Shown piece by piece: positions 1-8,589 of a stretch of 64,000 nucleotides of DNA; position 1 is the stretch's first letter; every line of letters begins with the position of its first letter. A model generated the notes under the pieces. It ran no database searches. It was not told the DNA's origin and saw nothing but the letters and a program-made list of their open reading frames with translations. Both the position numbers and the translations under genes were made by a program. Source of the stretch: SMWN01 sp965261165 (GTDB lineage: Bacteria; Pseudomonadota; Gammaproteobacteria; Eutrophobiales; Eutrophobiaceae); the NCBI GenBank assembly GCA_965261165.1, contig OZ253445.1, positions 682,001 through 746,000 on the forward strand, given 5' to 3'.

Positions 1-1643
1 TCATCGATCACATGAGAAGTCTCATCAGAAACCTCTTTATGTTTTGTCATGGAACGACCTAGGAATATCTCACCATCATCTTCACTATAGGTTAATGGCC
101 CCAGCTTCTCTGACAAACCCCACTTGGTGACCATGTTTCTGGCAATCTGTGTTGCCCTCTCAATGTCATTACTTGCGCCCGTGGTCACGTGATCTTTACC
201 CAAAATAAGTTCCTCGGCAATACGGCCACCGAACAGAGAAGAAATCATACTCTCAAGCAGTTCCTTGCTCTGGCTATAACTATCTTTCTCAGGCAAAAAC
301 ATGGTCACACCTAATGCCCTACCCCTGGGAATAATTGTTACTTTATAAACAGGATCATGTGAAGGTACCAGACGTCCAACGATAGCGTGTCCTGCCTCGT
401 GATATGCCGTGTTTCTTTTCTCATCTTCGCTCATCACCATTGAGCGTCGCTCTGCGCCCATCATGATTTTGTCTTTAGCTTTTTCCATATCTTCCATTTC
501 AACCAGTTTTTTATTGCCTCTTGCTGTAAACAGAGCGGCTTCATTAACAAGGTTGGCGAGATCGGCGCCAGAAAAACCCGGCGTGCCGCGAGCAATGATG
601 TTTGGCTTTACATCATCAGCGGCTACAATTTTACGTATATGTACTTTCAGAATTTGCTCGCGACCACGAATATCTGGTAATGCAACAACTACTTGTCGAT
701 CAAAGCGGCCAGGGCGCAACAATGCCGGGTCTAGTACGTCAGGCCTGTTTGTCGCGGCAATCACGATCACACCTTCGTTGCCTTCGAAACCATCCATCTC
801 AACAAGCAACTGATTCAGAGTTTGTTCTCGTTCATCATGTCCGCCACCCAAACCCGCACCACGATGGCGACCGACAGCATCGATTTCATCAATAAAAATA
901 ATGCAAGGGGCATACTTCTTTGCCTGTTCAAACATATCACGAACACGGGAAGCACCAACACCGACAAACATTTCAACAAAATCGGAACCAGAAATGGTGA
1001 AGAACGGCACATCTGCTTCGCCTGCGATCGCCTTCGCCAATAAAGTTTTACCCGTTCCCGGAGCTCCCACCATCAACACACCAGAGGGGATCTTGCCGCC
1101 GATCTCCTGAAATTTGCCGGGATCACGCAAGAATTCAACCAGCTCGGCGACTTCTTCTTTGGCTTCTTCTACACCGGCAACATCGTTAAAGGTAATCTTG
1201 ACCTGGTCTTCCCCGAGCAAACGAGCACGACTTTTCCCAAACGATAACGCGCCACGACCGCCGCCGCCCTGCATCTGCCGCATGAAATAAAACCAGACGC
1301 CAAAGATTATGATAAAGGGTAGCCAAGTTATGAATGCGTGAGCCCATAAAGAATTGTCTGGTGATGCGCCTTTGATCTCAACATTATGCTCAAGCAAGGT
1401 ACCGATCAACGCTTGATTACTCGTCTCAGGGCTATATGTCGTAAAACGCGTTTCATCGGCATGACTACCACTGATCACATGCCCTTCTATCTTGACGTTT
1501 TTGACAGCACCATTTTTTACTTCGCTCAGAAAATTCGAATAAGATATTTCACTGACGATAGGTGTTGCGAATTTTTTGAAGACCATCATTAGTACTAAGG
1601 TAATAATGACCATCATTAATAAAGTTCTTGCTGTTTCGTTCAA
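1..1643 (-). CDS. ftsH: ATP-dependent zinc metalloprotease FtsH (3' end outside window)
   Basis: Membrane-anchored AAA+ protease that degrades misfolded membrane proteins and short-lived regulators. About 547 codons are visible; the family is usually near 640 residues, so roughly 100 C-terminal residues lie beyond position 1. In order: an N-terminal membrane segment (LLMMVIITLVLMMVF), a periplasmic domain, a second membrane segment before the Gly-rich MQGGGGRGALSFGKS linker, Walker A GAPGTGKT, Walker B IIFIDEID, the SRH ATNRPDVLDPALLRPGRFDR, and the zinc site HEAGH. I chose the TTG start at 1643 because it gives the usual N-terminus (NETARTLL) and has AAAGAGG seven bases upstream; no ATG lies at the right place. 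rlmE lies just upstream on the same strand, the classical rlmE-ftsH pair. Confidence 0.97.
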   Translation of the reverse strand, partial: MNETARTLLMMVIITLVLMMVFKKFATPIVSEISYSNFLSEVKNGAVKNVKIEGHVISGSHADETRFTTYSPETSNQALIGTLLEHNVEIKGASPDNSLWAHAFITWLPFIIIFGVWFYFMRQMQGGGGRGALSFGKSRARLLGEDQVKITFNDVAGVEEAKEEVAELVEFLRDPGKFQEIGGKIPSGVLMVGAPGTGKTLLAKAIAGEADVPFFTISGSDFVEMFVGVGASRVRDMFEQAKKYAPCIIFIDEIDAVGRHRGAGLGGGHDEREQTLNQLLVEMDGFEGNEGVIVIAATNRPDVLDPALLRPGRFDRQVVVALPDIRGREQILKVHIRKIVAADDVKPNIIARGTPGFSGADLANLVNEAALFTARGNKKLVEMEDMEKAKDKIMMGAERRSMVMSEDEKRNTAYHEAGHAIVGRLVPSHDPVYKVTIIPRGRALGVTMFLPEKDSYSQSKELLESMISSLFGGRIAEELILGKDHVTTGASNDIERATQIARNMVTKWGLSEKLGPLTYSEDDGEIFLGRSMTKHKEVSDETSHVID

Positions 1644-1696
1644 AGTAAAACCTCTTTCTTTATGATAAACGCCTCTAAATTCCAGACCTGAATCAA

Positions 1697-2317
1697 CTAT
1701 AACCTAAAGGTTTGGGCTAAAACATAAAATTCACGAGAATCATCCCGTGATGCCGAAGGCTTTCTGGCCGTGATTTTTTCAAAATATTCTTTTAAACCGT
1801 CACGATACGTATTTATACCTTCACCTTCGAACACCTTGACCAGCATGTCACCACCCTTCTTTAATACCATTTTAGCCAAATCAAAGCTCAACTCTGCCAG
1901 ATACAAACTACGTGCCTGATCTGTAGCCCTAATACCTGACAAGTTGGGGGCCATATCTGAAATCACAAGGTCTGCCTTAGTATTATCTATTACCTGTAAA
2001 CACTGTTCATAGACTGGCTGTTCAGTGAAATCTCCTTTTATGATTAATGTGTTCACGATGGGTTCCATTGGTAAAATATCAATCGCTATCAATCGGCCTT
2101 TTTTTCCAATCTTCTCGCTGACATACTGTGACCAACTCCCGGGGGCAGCACCCAGTTCAATAATGGTTTGACCTTTTTTAAATAAACGATCTTTCCCATC
2201 AATTTCAATAAGTTTATAGACAGCGCGTGAACGGTAATGCGACTGCTGTGCCTGCTTAACGTAGGGGTCCCTACTCTGCCACTGTAACCAGTCTTTGTTT
2301 TTATGATTTTTAACCAC
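1697..2317 (-). CDS. rlmE: 23S rRNA (uridine-2'-O)-methyltransferase RlmE (FtsJ/RrmJ)
   Basis: Methylates the 2'-OH of a uridine in the A-loop of 23S rRNA on the 50S subunit, using S-adenosylmethionine. The 206-residue length is normal for the family. The N-terminus has the conserved SRAVYKLIEID stretch. The SAM-binding motif is IIELGAAPGSWSQYVS near residues 53-68, followed by DLVISDMAPNLSG around 140 and VKVFEGEG near 165, matching the K-D-K-E catalytic arrangement of this family. ftsH follows 53 bases downstream on the same strand, so they probably form one transcript. The gene sits at the border between core sequence and the defense island. Confidence 0.96.
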   Translation of the reverse strand: MVKNHKNKDWLQWQSRDPYVKQAQQSHYRSRAVYKLIEIDGKDRLFKKGQTIIELGAAPGSWSQYVSEKIGKKGRLIAIDILPMEPIVNTLIIKGDFTEQPVYEQCLQVIDNTKADLVISDMAPNLSGIRATDQARSLYLAELSFDLAKMVLKKGGDMLVKVFEGEGINTYRDGLKEYFEKITARKPSASRDDSREFYVLAQTFRL

Positions 2318-2712
2318 AAACTATTACTGAGCATCATCAAAAAATTGGACAGCATACCATAAGCAAATTATAGGCATTCAGGTGTCTAACATCTAAACCC
2401 AAATCCCCCAGATAGAAATCCCTAAAACATAGCAAGCCTTGACTGTACACGGTTAACAACAAAGGTTACAGCAAAACCCTGCATCACCCAATGGCTGCAC
2501 AACGCAAGGGGCTGCACAACGCAAGGCTTATGACTATGCTACCCTACAAACTCGATACCACCAATGATTGACTCACCTCTCGTACCGGTTTATTGGCCAC
2601 TGCTCAATTAATGGACTCCCCTAAATAGACTGCATGAACTTGGAGGAGGAGATGCCTTATACTAATGCTATATATTCAATCAATGTCCCCATAATATGGA
2701 GAATAAAGTTTT
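2318..2712. other. Intergenic region at the island edge
   Basis: No convincing gene. A 17-bp unit (GGCTGCACAACGCAAGG) occurs twice at 2493-2526. A short reading frame starts at ATG 2652 after a very strong Shine-Dalgarno-like GGAGGAGG; it gives about 29 residues and overlaps the start of the next gene in another frame. It may be a leader peptide or debris. Base composition becomes clearly AT-rich toward 2700. Confidence 0.5.
2493..2526. repeat. 17-bp tandem duplication, two copies
   Basis: Two adjacent copies of GGCTGCACAACGCAAGG, at 2493-2509 and 2510-2526, upstream of rlmE. It belongs to a set of short direct duplications found at several gene borders in this window. Confidence 0.8.
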
Positions 2713-4506
2713 ATGAGAAATATACAAAATGTAGATATTAGTCTTCAAGAGATTGTTAAAAATATAAATAATAACAATTATTTAATACCAAAATTTCAAC
2801 GAGATTTTGTGTGGAATAAATCAGATATATCTGATTTAGGCGATTCGATTATTCGTGGATATCCCATATCTTCCTTATTAACCATGCCTTCGAATGGCAC
2901 GCTTAAGGTAGGGGCAACCGACTTAGTTAAGAGTGATTTTATTGGAACTTCACCTCATGAGGAAAATGAAACAAAAAATTATATTCTTGATGGTCAACAA
3001 AGAATGGCCTCTATTTCTAAATTATTTTTATCTTTTGATAATAAAAACGAATATTATTTTGATTTGCTTGCTATCCTCATAGAAAATTTTCCAGATGATA
3101 ATATTGACAGGAAAGAGTGCATTAAAGATAAATTCTTGAAATCTAAATTGGATGATTCATTTTGTAGAGAATTCCCCATTGGTAGAAGTAGTGATGAAAA
3201 ACCAACTAGAGGAAATAATAGGTTCATATCTGGAAAGGCGATTATTAATGATAAATCTGGGTCTATAATAAATAAATTTCTTCGTTCATTTTCTGATAAT
3301 GAATTCAATGAAGAAGATATTGATAAATATACGGATAATTTAAATGCGATATTAAATTCTGTAGGTGGCTATAGTATTCCTGCTACTATAATTGCCAGCG
3401 ATTCTGAATTAGGTGTCGTAATTAGAGTTTTTGAAAAAGTTAATTCAACTGGTAAAAAATTAACATTATTTGATTTGATTAATGCTAAGTCATTTGAAAC
3501 CCAACAAGAAGATTATAAGGGAGGGTTATCTGATTATTTGAAAAAACAGATAATCTCAAAGACAGAGAAAAACAGCGATTTAAAATTAGGCGCAAATAAA
3601 TTTCTAACATTTGATAAAAATGAACAAGTTTTTGAAAAATTAGAAAGAATTACACGTATTTTTGAGGTTTCTGACTTACTTGAAAGAGGACTCTCTCCAA
3701 GTATATTCCAATCAACAATGTTAAAAAGAGATGTTGATTTTTGGTTTGACACATGGATTAAAAAAGGCAATAAACTACTTGATATCATATCTTGGATGGA
3801 AGGTCAGGGGCTTATGGATATTGGTCAAATTACATTTTTGGAATATGCGACAGCAATTTTTCTTGCGAACGAAAAATCATTAGATTCAAACCCGTTTAAG
3901 AATGAAATTAAGAAATATGCTATTTATTTAAGATTGACTACCAGTGGTTTTAATAAATCCAATTTAGAAACTGTTGAAAGATTACATGAAATATCAAAAG
4001 GATTAACTGAATCTACCGATTTTACTAGATATGAATATAACAGCCCTGTTGGAACAGTTAATCTTACAAAAGATGAGATTTTAAAGGCAACAACTTCTAC
4101 CGCTATTTTTAAAGCCATAAAAAATCTATTTTATAAAGATAAAATTGGAGGGAAATTCACTATAGATATAATGGGAAATCAAATCAATAATCAAACTAAT
4201 ATGGATGATCACCATATTTACCCGAAGTCAAAAGTTAAAAATTTTTTAAGTAAAAGCAAATTTAACTCAATCGCCAATATCATGTATATAGACTCAAAAT
4301 TAAATAGAACGGATATAAAAGATAAGAAACCATCTGACTATTTTTCTGAGATTGAAAATAACGATCCAGCGAGTTTTAGTTTTAACTGTGATCAGAATTT
4401 AATAGATATTGCCTGTATAAAAGATGTGGACACAGAAGATAGTGCTCGTGTATTTATTGAAAAAAGAGCGGAAGAAATAGCGAGTCTTATTAATGAACAC
4501 TTCTAA
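2713..4506 (+). CDS. DUF262/DUF1524 (GmrSD-like) nuclease
   Basis: Putative defense nuclease of the DUF262 superfamily, the group that includes the type IV restriction enzyme GmrSD, which cuts modified phage DNA. The N-terminal DUF262 part has YLIPKFQRDFVWNK near residue 22 and the nucleotide-binding hallmark ILDGQQRMASI near 91-101. The C-terminal part has an HNH-like DDHHIYPKSK near 500 followed by NIMYIDSKLNR, typical of DUF1524. At 597 residues it carries both domains in one chain. It stands alone on the plus strand, with a possible terminator at 4537-4554. It is much more AT-rich than the hsd genes nearby, suggesting separate acquisition. The exact target is unknown; the GmrSD comparison is by family, not proof of the same substrate. 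Confidence 0.8.
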   Translation: MRNIQNVDISLQEIVKNINNNNYLIPKFQRDFVWNKSDISDLGDSIIRGYPISSLLTMPSNGTLKVGATDLVKSDFIGTSPHEENETKNYILDGQQRMASISKLFLSFDNKNEYYFDLLAILIENFPDDNIDRKECIKDKFLKSKLDDSFCREFPIGRSSDEKPTRGNNRFISGKAIINDKSGSIINKFLRSFSDNEFNEEDIDKYTDNLNAILNSVGGYSIPATIIASDSELGVVIRVFEKVNSTGKKLTLFDLINAKSFETQQEDYKGGLSDYLKKQIISKTEKNSDLKLGANKFLTFDKNEQVFEKLERITRIFEVSDLLERGLSPSIFQSTMLKRDVDFWFDTWIKKGNKLLDIISWMEGQGLMDIGQITFLEYATAIFLANEKSLDSNPFKNEIKKYAIYLRLTTSGFNKSNLETVERLHEISKGLTESTDFTRYEYNSPVGTVNLTKDEILKATTSTAIFKAIKNLFYKDKIGGKFTIDIMGNQINNQTNMDDHHIYPKSKVKNFLSKSKFNSIANIMYIDSKLNRTDIKDKKPSDYFSEIENNDPASFSFNCDQNLIDIACIKDVDTEDSARVFIEKRAEEIASLINEHF

Positions 4507-4536
4507 TAGTTCTTAGATTCAAGTCATAAGGGCAAG

Positions 4537-4554
4537 GGCGGAAATTTATCCGCC
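4537..4554 (+). terminator. Hairpin after the DUF262 gene
   Basis: Stem GGCGGA / TCCGCC with loop AATTTA, followed by an AT-rich stretch (TTATAT) rather than a clean T run. It lies 30 bases after the stop codon. It also resembles the dispersed GGCGGAAAATTTTCCGCC palindromes at 7339 and 8559, so it could be a member of that repeat. Confidence 0.4.
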
Positions 4555-4583
4555 TTATATGAGATGTCCCTATGAGATGCCCT

Positions 4584-4682
4584 ATGAAGAGACCCTTTAA
4601 TCGTCGAGAATTTATGAAAGCTTCAGCGATAGCTGCTAGTGGCATTGTTGCTGCTGATGGCTTAACCGGAGCCAAAAAGTAA
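4584..4682 (+). pseudogene. Stub with a twin-arginine (Tat) signal peptide
   Basis: A 32-residue frame beginning MKRPFNRREFMKASAIAA and ending in stop after GLTGAKK. The NRREFMK core followed by a hydrophobic stretch is a textbook Tat export signal. Nothing recognisable follows the stop codon. It is most likely the orphaned N-terminus of a lost periplasmic redox protein, though an intact micropeptide cannot be excluded. Confidence 0.45.
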
Positions 4683-5262
4683 TCGGGGTACTGTCCCTTT
4701 GAATTCAGCCCTCTGAATTCATCAAGGCCCTCATCCTGATGCAACACGAAGGCAGTTTTCACCTGGATGATATTCGCCATCTTCGGGATGGGCTTGTCGG
4801 TTAATCTAAAACAATGTCAAAATGCGGGAAAACAACCGAATACTCCTAGAACCAGTGTTGCTGGCATTGAAGCAGTTTGCAGCACCGCCCATTTAACCCG
4901 ATATAGAACAAGCGTAACGGCTTCTGCAAGATAGGTGTGTGCAAAAAAAGCCCATTGAACACTGACAATGGCGGGACTTAATATACAGAAGGTGCTGAGC
5001 CAGTATTTTTTAGTAAACCTCTCAGCACTATCTGCCATAATCTGCGGTAATGGCCAGCCATAAGGCTTGCAAGCGGGATTACAGACCCTTGAAGTGCTGG
5101 TGCCACTCTATCTGGGGATTTGGGTTAACCGATAAGCTCATAAATAGGCGGGAAAGTGTGGTAAATTTATAAATGCTTTTATTTAAGCCTCACCGAGCGT
5201 TTTACGATGCAACGCTTTCATTTTGGTTAAAAATTAACCGCCCAAATACAGCAAACCAAATC
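4683..5262. other. Degenerate region, possible transposase debris
   Basis: No intact gene. On the plus strand near 4705-4805 an open frame reads EFIKALILMQHEGSFHL then DDIRHLRDGLVG and stop, with the feel of a transposase N-terminal region. On the minus strand 4817-5038 (open upstream to about 5105) a frame includes GWPLPQIMADSAERF and a hydrophobic tail, without a good ribosome binding site. I cannot assign either to a family with confidence. The first possible ATG of the following frame is at 5173, but the hsdM homology starts at 5263. Confidence 0.35.
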
Positions 5263-6969
5263 ATGCCAAAAAAGCCCTCCGCTAACTCGACCGAACCCGC
5301 CCTGGAAACCCGGCTTTTCCAGGCCGCCGATATGTTACGCAACAACATTGACGCAGCCGAATACAAGCATATCGTGCTGGGTTTGGTGTTTCTCAAGTAT
5401 ATCTCTGATTCCTTTGAAGCATTGCATAGCGAAATCACTGCACAACAAGGCGATTACCAATATGCCGACCCCGAAGACCAAGACGAATATCAGGCAAAGA
5501 ATGTCTTTTGGGTGCCACAAGAAGCGCGCTGGTCGCATCTTCATGGGCGCGCCAGATTGCCGACTATCGGCAAGGAACTGGATGCGGCAATGGAAAAAAT
5601 CGAACAGGAAAACCCCAGCCTCAAGGGTATTTTGCCGAAGGTCTATGAAAAGCCAAACTTGTCCCACACCACTTTGGGTGATTTGATTGATTTAATCGGC
5701 AATATCGCACTCGGCAGTGCAGCGGCGAAATCAAAAGACATTCTCGGCAAGGTTTATGAATATTTTCTCGGTCAATTCGCCTTAAAAGAGGGGCAAAAAG
5801 GCGGGCAGTTTTACACCCCCACCTCCATCGTCAAACTCTTGGTCGAAATGCTCGAACCGTATCAAGGGCGGGTATTTGACCCTTGTTGTGGCAGTGGCGG
5901 CATGTTTGTGATGAGTGAAAAGTTTATCAAGGAACATCAGGGGCGACTGGACGCTATTTCCATCTATGGGCAGGAGAGCAATCAAACCACCTACCGCCTT
6001 GCGCGCATGAATTTGGCGATTCGCGGCATAGACGGCTCACAGGTAAAATGGAACAACGAAGGCTCATTTTTACGCAATGCCCACCCCGATTTGAAAGCTG
6101 ATTTTGTTATCGCCAACCCGCCTTTTAACGACAGCGATTGGAGCGGCAGGCTACTACAAAATGACGCACGCTGGAAATACGGCACACCGCCCAGCGGCAA
6201 TGCCAACTTTGCCTGGGTGCAGCATTTTTTACACCACCTGTCGCCCACCGGCATTGCTGGTTTTGTACTGTCCAAAGGCTCGCTCACCTCCAAAGCCTCC
6301 AGCGAAGATGTCATTCGCAAAAATATGCTTGAAGCGGGTTTGGTCGATTGCATCGTCAACCTGCCAGCAAAGCTATTCCTAAATACGCAAATCCCCGCCT
6401 GCCTGTGGTTTGTCTCCAATAAACACGGCAAAAACGGCAAGCGCAACCGTAATGGCGAAGTGCTGTTCATCGATGCCAGCGAGCAGGGGCATTTAATCAA
6501 TCGCCGCACCCGCGAATTCTCCGCTGATGATATTGCTGAAATAGCCAGCACCTATCACCAATGGAGACTGTGCAAAAAACCAACATTCGTCGTTCCTGCG
6601 AAAGCAGGAACCCAGCAAAATAGCCAAACCCGCAAGGGTTTTCCACATGTAACACGGCTTGGCGAGGGAAGTGCCGATAATCAGACTAACGGCTATCAGG
6701 ATCAACCCGGTTTCTGCGCTTCCGTATCAATCCAGCGCATCAAAGCACTGGATTATGTGTTAAGCCCTGGCCGTTATGTCGGGCTGGCAGAAGTAGCAGA
6801 CGACTTTGACTTCAGCGAACGGTTTGAAGCATTAAAAGCCGAGTTTGCCGGGCAGTTAAAAGAGGAAGCAGTTTTGAACGAACGGATACAGGAAAATTTA
6901 ACCCGCGTAGAAACAAATAAAATTGAGACAACAAGGCGACCGAAAATTAACCTGCGTTATTGGCAATGA
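5263..6969 (+). CDS. hsdM: Type I restriction-modification methyltransferase HsdM
   Basis: N6-adenine methyltransferase subunit of a type I R-M enzyme; with HsdS it methylates host DNA. The N-terminal helical domain has AAEYKHIVLGLVFLKYISD near residues 32-50. The SAM motif is FDPCCGSGGMFVMS near 205, and the catalytic motif IV is NPPFND near 285. I prefer ATG 5263 (MPKKPSANSTEP) to the upstream ATG 5173 because family similarity begins there. Residues about 434-470 are foreign: a copy of the dispersed palindromic element (6564-6657) is inserted in frame between HQWR and YQDQPGFC, a stretch that is continuous in typical HsdM. The C-terminus has an unusual extra tail after ENLTRVE. The matching hsdS is at 9242 and hsdR at 17331. 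Whether the protein still works with the insertion is unknown. Confidence 0.93.
   Translation: MPKKPSANSTEPALETRLFQAADMLRNNIDAAEYKHIVLGLVFLKYISDSFEALHSEITAQQGDYQYADPEDQDEYQAKNVFWVPQEARWSHLHGRARLPTIGKELDAAMEKIEQENPSLKGILPKVYEKPNLSHTTLGDLIDLIGNIALGSAAAKSKDILGKVYEYFLGQFALKEGQKGGQFYTPTSIVKLLVEMLEPYQGRVFDPCCGSGGMFVMSEKFIKEHQGRLDAISIYGQESNQTTYRLARMNLAIRGIDGSQVKWNNEGSFLRNAHPDLKADFVIANPPFNDSDWSGRLLQNDARWKYGTPPSGNANFAWVQHFLHHLSPTGIAGFVLSKGSLTSKASSEDVIRKNMLEAGLVDCIVNLPAKLFLNTQIPACLWFVSNKHGKNGKRNRNGEVLFIDASEQGHLINRRTREFSADDIAEIASTYHQWRLCKKPTFVVPAKAGTQQNSQTRKGFPHVTRLGEGSADNQTNGYQDQPGFCASVSIQRIKALDYVLSPGRYVGLAEVADDFDFSERFEALKAEFAGQLKEEAVLNERIQENLTRVETNKIETTRRPKINLRYWQ
6564..6657 (+). repeat. Palindromic element inserted in frame within hsdM
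   Basis: About 94 bp with the layout of the other copies: lead GAGACTGTGCAAAAAACCAA, the hairpin core GTTCCTGCGAAAGCAGGAAC, then a second hairpin AACCCGCAAGGGTT and CATGTAACACG. It is translated as part of HsdM (VPAKAGTQ core). The core carries compensating changes (GTTCC/GGAAC instead of ATTCC/GGAAT), so the stem is preserved. Confidence 0.85.
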
Positions 6970-7008
6970 GTTATTGAAAATATGAGAACAGAGACTGTAC
7001 AAAAATCC

Positions 7009-7295
7009 AATATTCGTCATTCCCGTGGAAGAGACTGTGCAAAAAAACCAATATACGGCGTTCCTGCACCGCCCCGTCATTCCTGCGAAAGCAGGAATCC
7101 AGTAAAACAGCCCCCCACTCCGTCATTCCTGCGAAAGCAGGAATCCAGTGAAACAGCCACCCCCACTCCGTCATTCCTGCGAAAGCAGGAATCCAGTGAA
7201 ACAGCCACCCCTCCTCCGTCATTCCTGCGAAAGCAGGAATCCAAGGAATCTAGTAAAATAACCAAACCGCAGGGTTTTCCGTATGTAACACGACA
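7009..7295 (+). repeat. Tandem cluster of the palindromic repeat, four cores
   Basis: Four copies of the 28-bp core (CGTCATTCCTGCGAAAGCAG plus GAATCCAG; the fourth diverges after GAATCCA) start at 7075, 7121, 7169 and 7217, about 46-48 bp apart, separated by near-identical C-rich linkers (AAACAGCCACCCC type). The cluster begins with a GACTGTGCAAAAAA lead (7033) and ends with the second hairpin remnant CCGCAGGGTTTTCC near 7270. The linkers are not unique, so this is not a CRISPR array. It fills the gap between hsdM and fic. Confidence 0.85.
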
Positions 7296-7338
7296 GTGGG
7301 TAATTGAAAATTGAAAATGGAGAATTAAAAATGGGTAG

Positions 7339-7358
7339 GGGCGGAAAATTTTCCGTCC
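7339..7358. repeat. Palindrome of the GGGCGGAAAATTTTCCGCCC type (one mismatch)
   Basis: A near-perfect 20-bp palindrome preceded by GTAG and followed by GACCAAACAACCAAACC. A perfect copy is at 8559-8578 in the same relation to the flanking palindromic repeats. Confidence 0.7.
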
Positions 7359-7390
7359 GACCAAACAACCAAACCCCGCCGTCATTCCTG

Positions 7391-7505
7391 TACCACCCCG
7401 TCATTCCTGCGAAAGAGACTGTGCAACAAACCAATATTTCGTCATTCCTGCGAAAGCAGGAATCCAGTAAAACAGCCAAACCCGTTAGGGTTTTCCATAC
7501 AACAG
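7391..7505 (+). repeat. Composite palindromic element
   Basis: A partial core (GTCATTCCTGCGAAA at 7400) runs into a full element: GAGACTGTGCAACAAACCAA, core at 7440-7467, then AAACCCGTTAGGGTTTT as the second hairpin near 7480-7496. It shows the complete order lead, hairpin 1, spacer, hairpin 2. Confidence 0.8.
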
Positions 7506-7621
7506 AAGCTCAACCTTAAAAAACAGTGTTTAATTTATAAAAATCGTTAAAAAACACATATATTTCTATATTTTAACGATATATACTATAAAAACCGTTA
7601 AATTTATGGAAAAATCACGCC

Positions 7622-8494
7622 ATGCTAAAAAGAAAAGAAATAAGAAAAATTGGGGAATTAAGCAAAGAATTTCATATTTTATCGCTTAACAAGGAACAGT
7701 TGTTAAGAATAATTTCTGAAACAGAAGTTTTTGAACAGGTCTATAATTCTAATGCCATCGAAAATTCGACCCTGTCGATTGAAGAAACGGAAAAAATTCT
7801 CTTACAAATAAATTTAGATCGGTATGTTTCTGAGAGAGAAATTTTTGAAGCAAAAAATCTGGCACGAATAACCGCATATATAAATAACAATGCGACGGAA
7901 AAAAATCTTGATAAAGCTATGATATTGTTTCTACATAAAATATTAATTTCAAATATTGATGACCGCATTGCGGGTAGATTTAGAAAAGATAATGAGTTCG
8001 TAAGGGGAGCCAATCACATAGCCCCTGCGCCAAAAGAGATAGATAAAACATTAGAAAAAATATTTATCGAATACAAGGCAAATGCAGAAAAAAACATTGT
8101 CCACAGGGTTGCCAAATTTCATTTGAATTTTGAAAAATTACATCCATTTATTGACGGCAACGGCAGAATCGGCAGAGCATTAAATAATTATTTATTGATC
8201 AGAGATAATTTTGTCCCCATCAATATCAGATTTTTGGATAGGTTGGAATATTACAATGCTTTCAAAGCATTTAACCTTTCAGGAGAAACATCCGGGATGG
8301 AGAAAATTATTTACCGCGCACTGGTCAATAGTTTCTATAAAAGAATCACTTACTTAAAAGGGCTAGAAATTATTGCCCTGCATCAATACGCAAAAAGATT
8401 CAAACTGTCTCACCCGAATCTGATAAACAAAGCGAAAAGGCAAACCATTGCCGCCTTTAGAGAAAAAGGGATATGGAAAATTGGCGTAGAGTGA
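7622..8494 (+). CDS. Fic-family AMP-transferase
   Basis: Fic proteins transfer AMP (or related groups) onto Ser, Thr or Tyr of target proteins. The catalytic motif HPFIDGNGRIGR is intact near residues 176-187. An N-terminal NSNAIENST near 43-51 matches the (S/T)xxxE(G/N) inhibitory helix, so this would be a self-inhibited class II Fic. The C-terminal part carries a helical region ending in AKRQTIAAFREKG, possibly a DNA-binding or partner domain. Length 290 residues. The ATG follows a very AT-rich upstream stretch with repeated TATATA and AACGTTAAA-like motifs (7525-7615), and no strong ribosome binding site. The gene is AT-rich and isolated by repeat clusters on both sides. It sits between hsdM and hsdS, so it may be part of the R-M locus or just a passenger. 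Confidence 0.88.
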   Translation: MLKRKEIRKIGELSKEFHILSLNKEQLLRIISETEVFEQVYNSNAIENSTLSIEETEKILLQINLDRYVSEREIFEAKNLARITAYINNNATEKNLDKAMILFLHKILISNIDDRIAGRFRKDNEFVRGANHIAPAPKEIDKTLEKIFIEYKANAEKNIVHRVAKFHLNFEKLHPFIDGNGRIGRALNNYLLIRDNFVPINIRFLDRLEYYNAFKAFNLSGETSGMEKIIYRALVNSFYKRITYLKGLEIIALHQYAKRFKLSHPNLINKAKRQTIAAFREKGIWKIGVE

Positions 8495-8558
8495 ATGGAA
8501 ATTGAGAATGGAGAATTGAAAGTGGACAGTTATCAGTGGGCAGTGGGCGCTCTCGTAG

Positions 8559-8578
8559 GGGCGGAAAATTTTCCGCCC
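8559..8578. repeat. Perfect 20-bp palindrome GGGCGGAAAATTTTCCGCCC
   Basis: Perfect inverted repeat in the fic / nucleotidyltransferase-partner gap. The surrounding sequence (GGAGAATTGAAAGTGGACAG, then CAGTTATCAGTGGGCAGT) repeats the kind of minisatellite seen at 7300-7340 and 17140-17180. Confidence 0.8.
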
Positions 8579-8589
8579 GACAAAACAAC

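Noticed and set aside
4817..5038. 73-codon minus-strand hydrophobic ORF
   Set aside because: No ribosome binding site; the upstream open part (GWPLPQIMADSAERF) looks like transposase debris, so I kept it only as a degenerate region.
5173..5262. Upstream ATG of hsdM adding 30 residues
   Set aside because: The added residues have no family similarity, while MPKKPSANSTEP at 5263 matches the usual N-terminal length.
7075..7243. Four 28-bp repeats at 46-48 bp spacing, CRISPR-like
   Set aside because: The 18-20 bp linkers are nearly identical to each other and too short, the repeat is a dispersed palindrome found elsewhere singly, and no cas gene is present.
6971..7519. Many overlapping ORFs rich in SFLRKQESS / WIPAFAGMT / DSCFRRNDG
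   Set aside because: They are six-frame translations of the palindromic repeat, not genes; no ribosome binding sites or family likeness.
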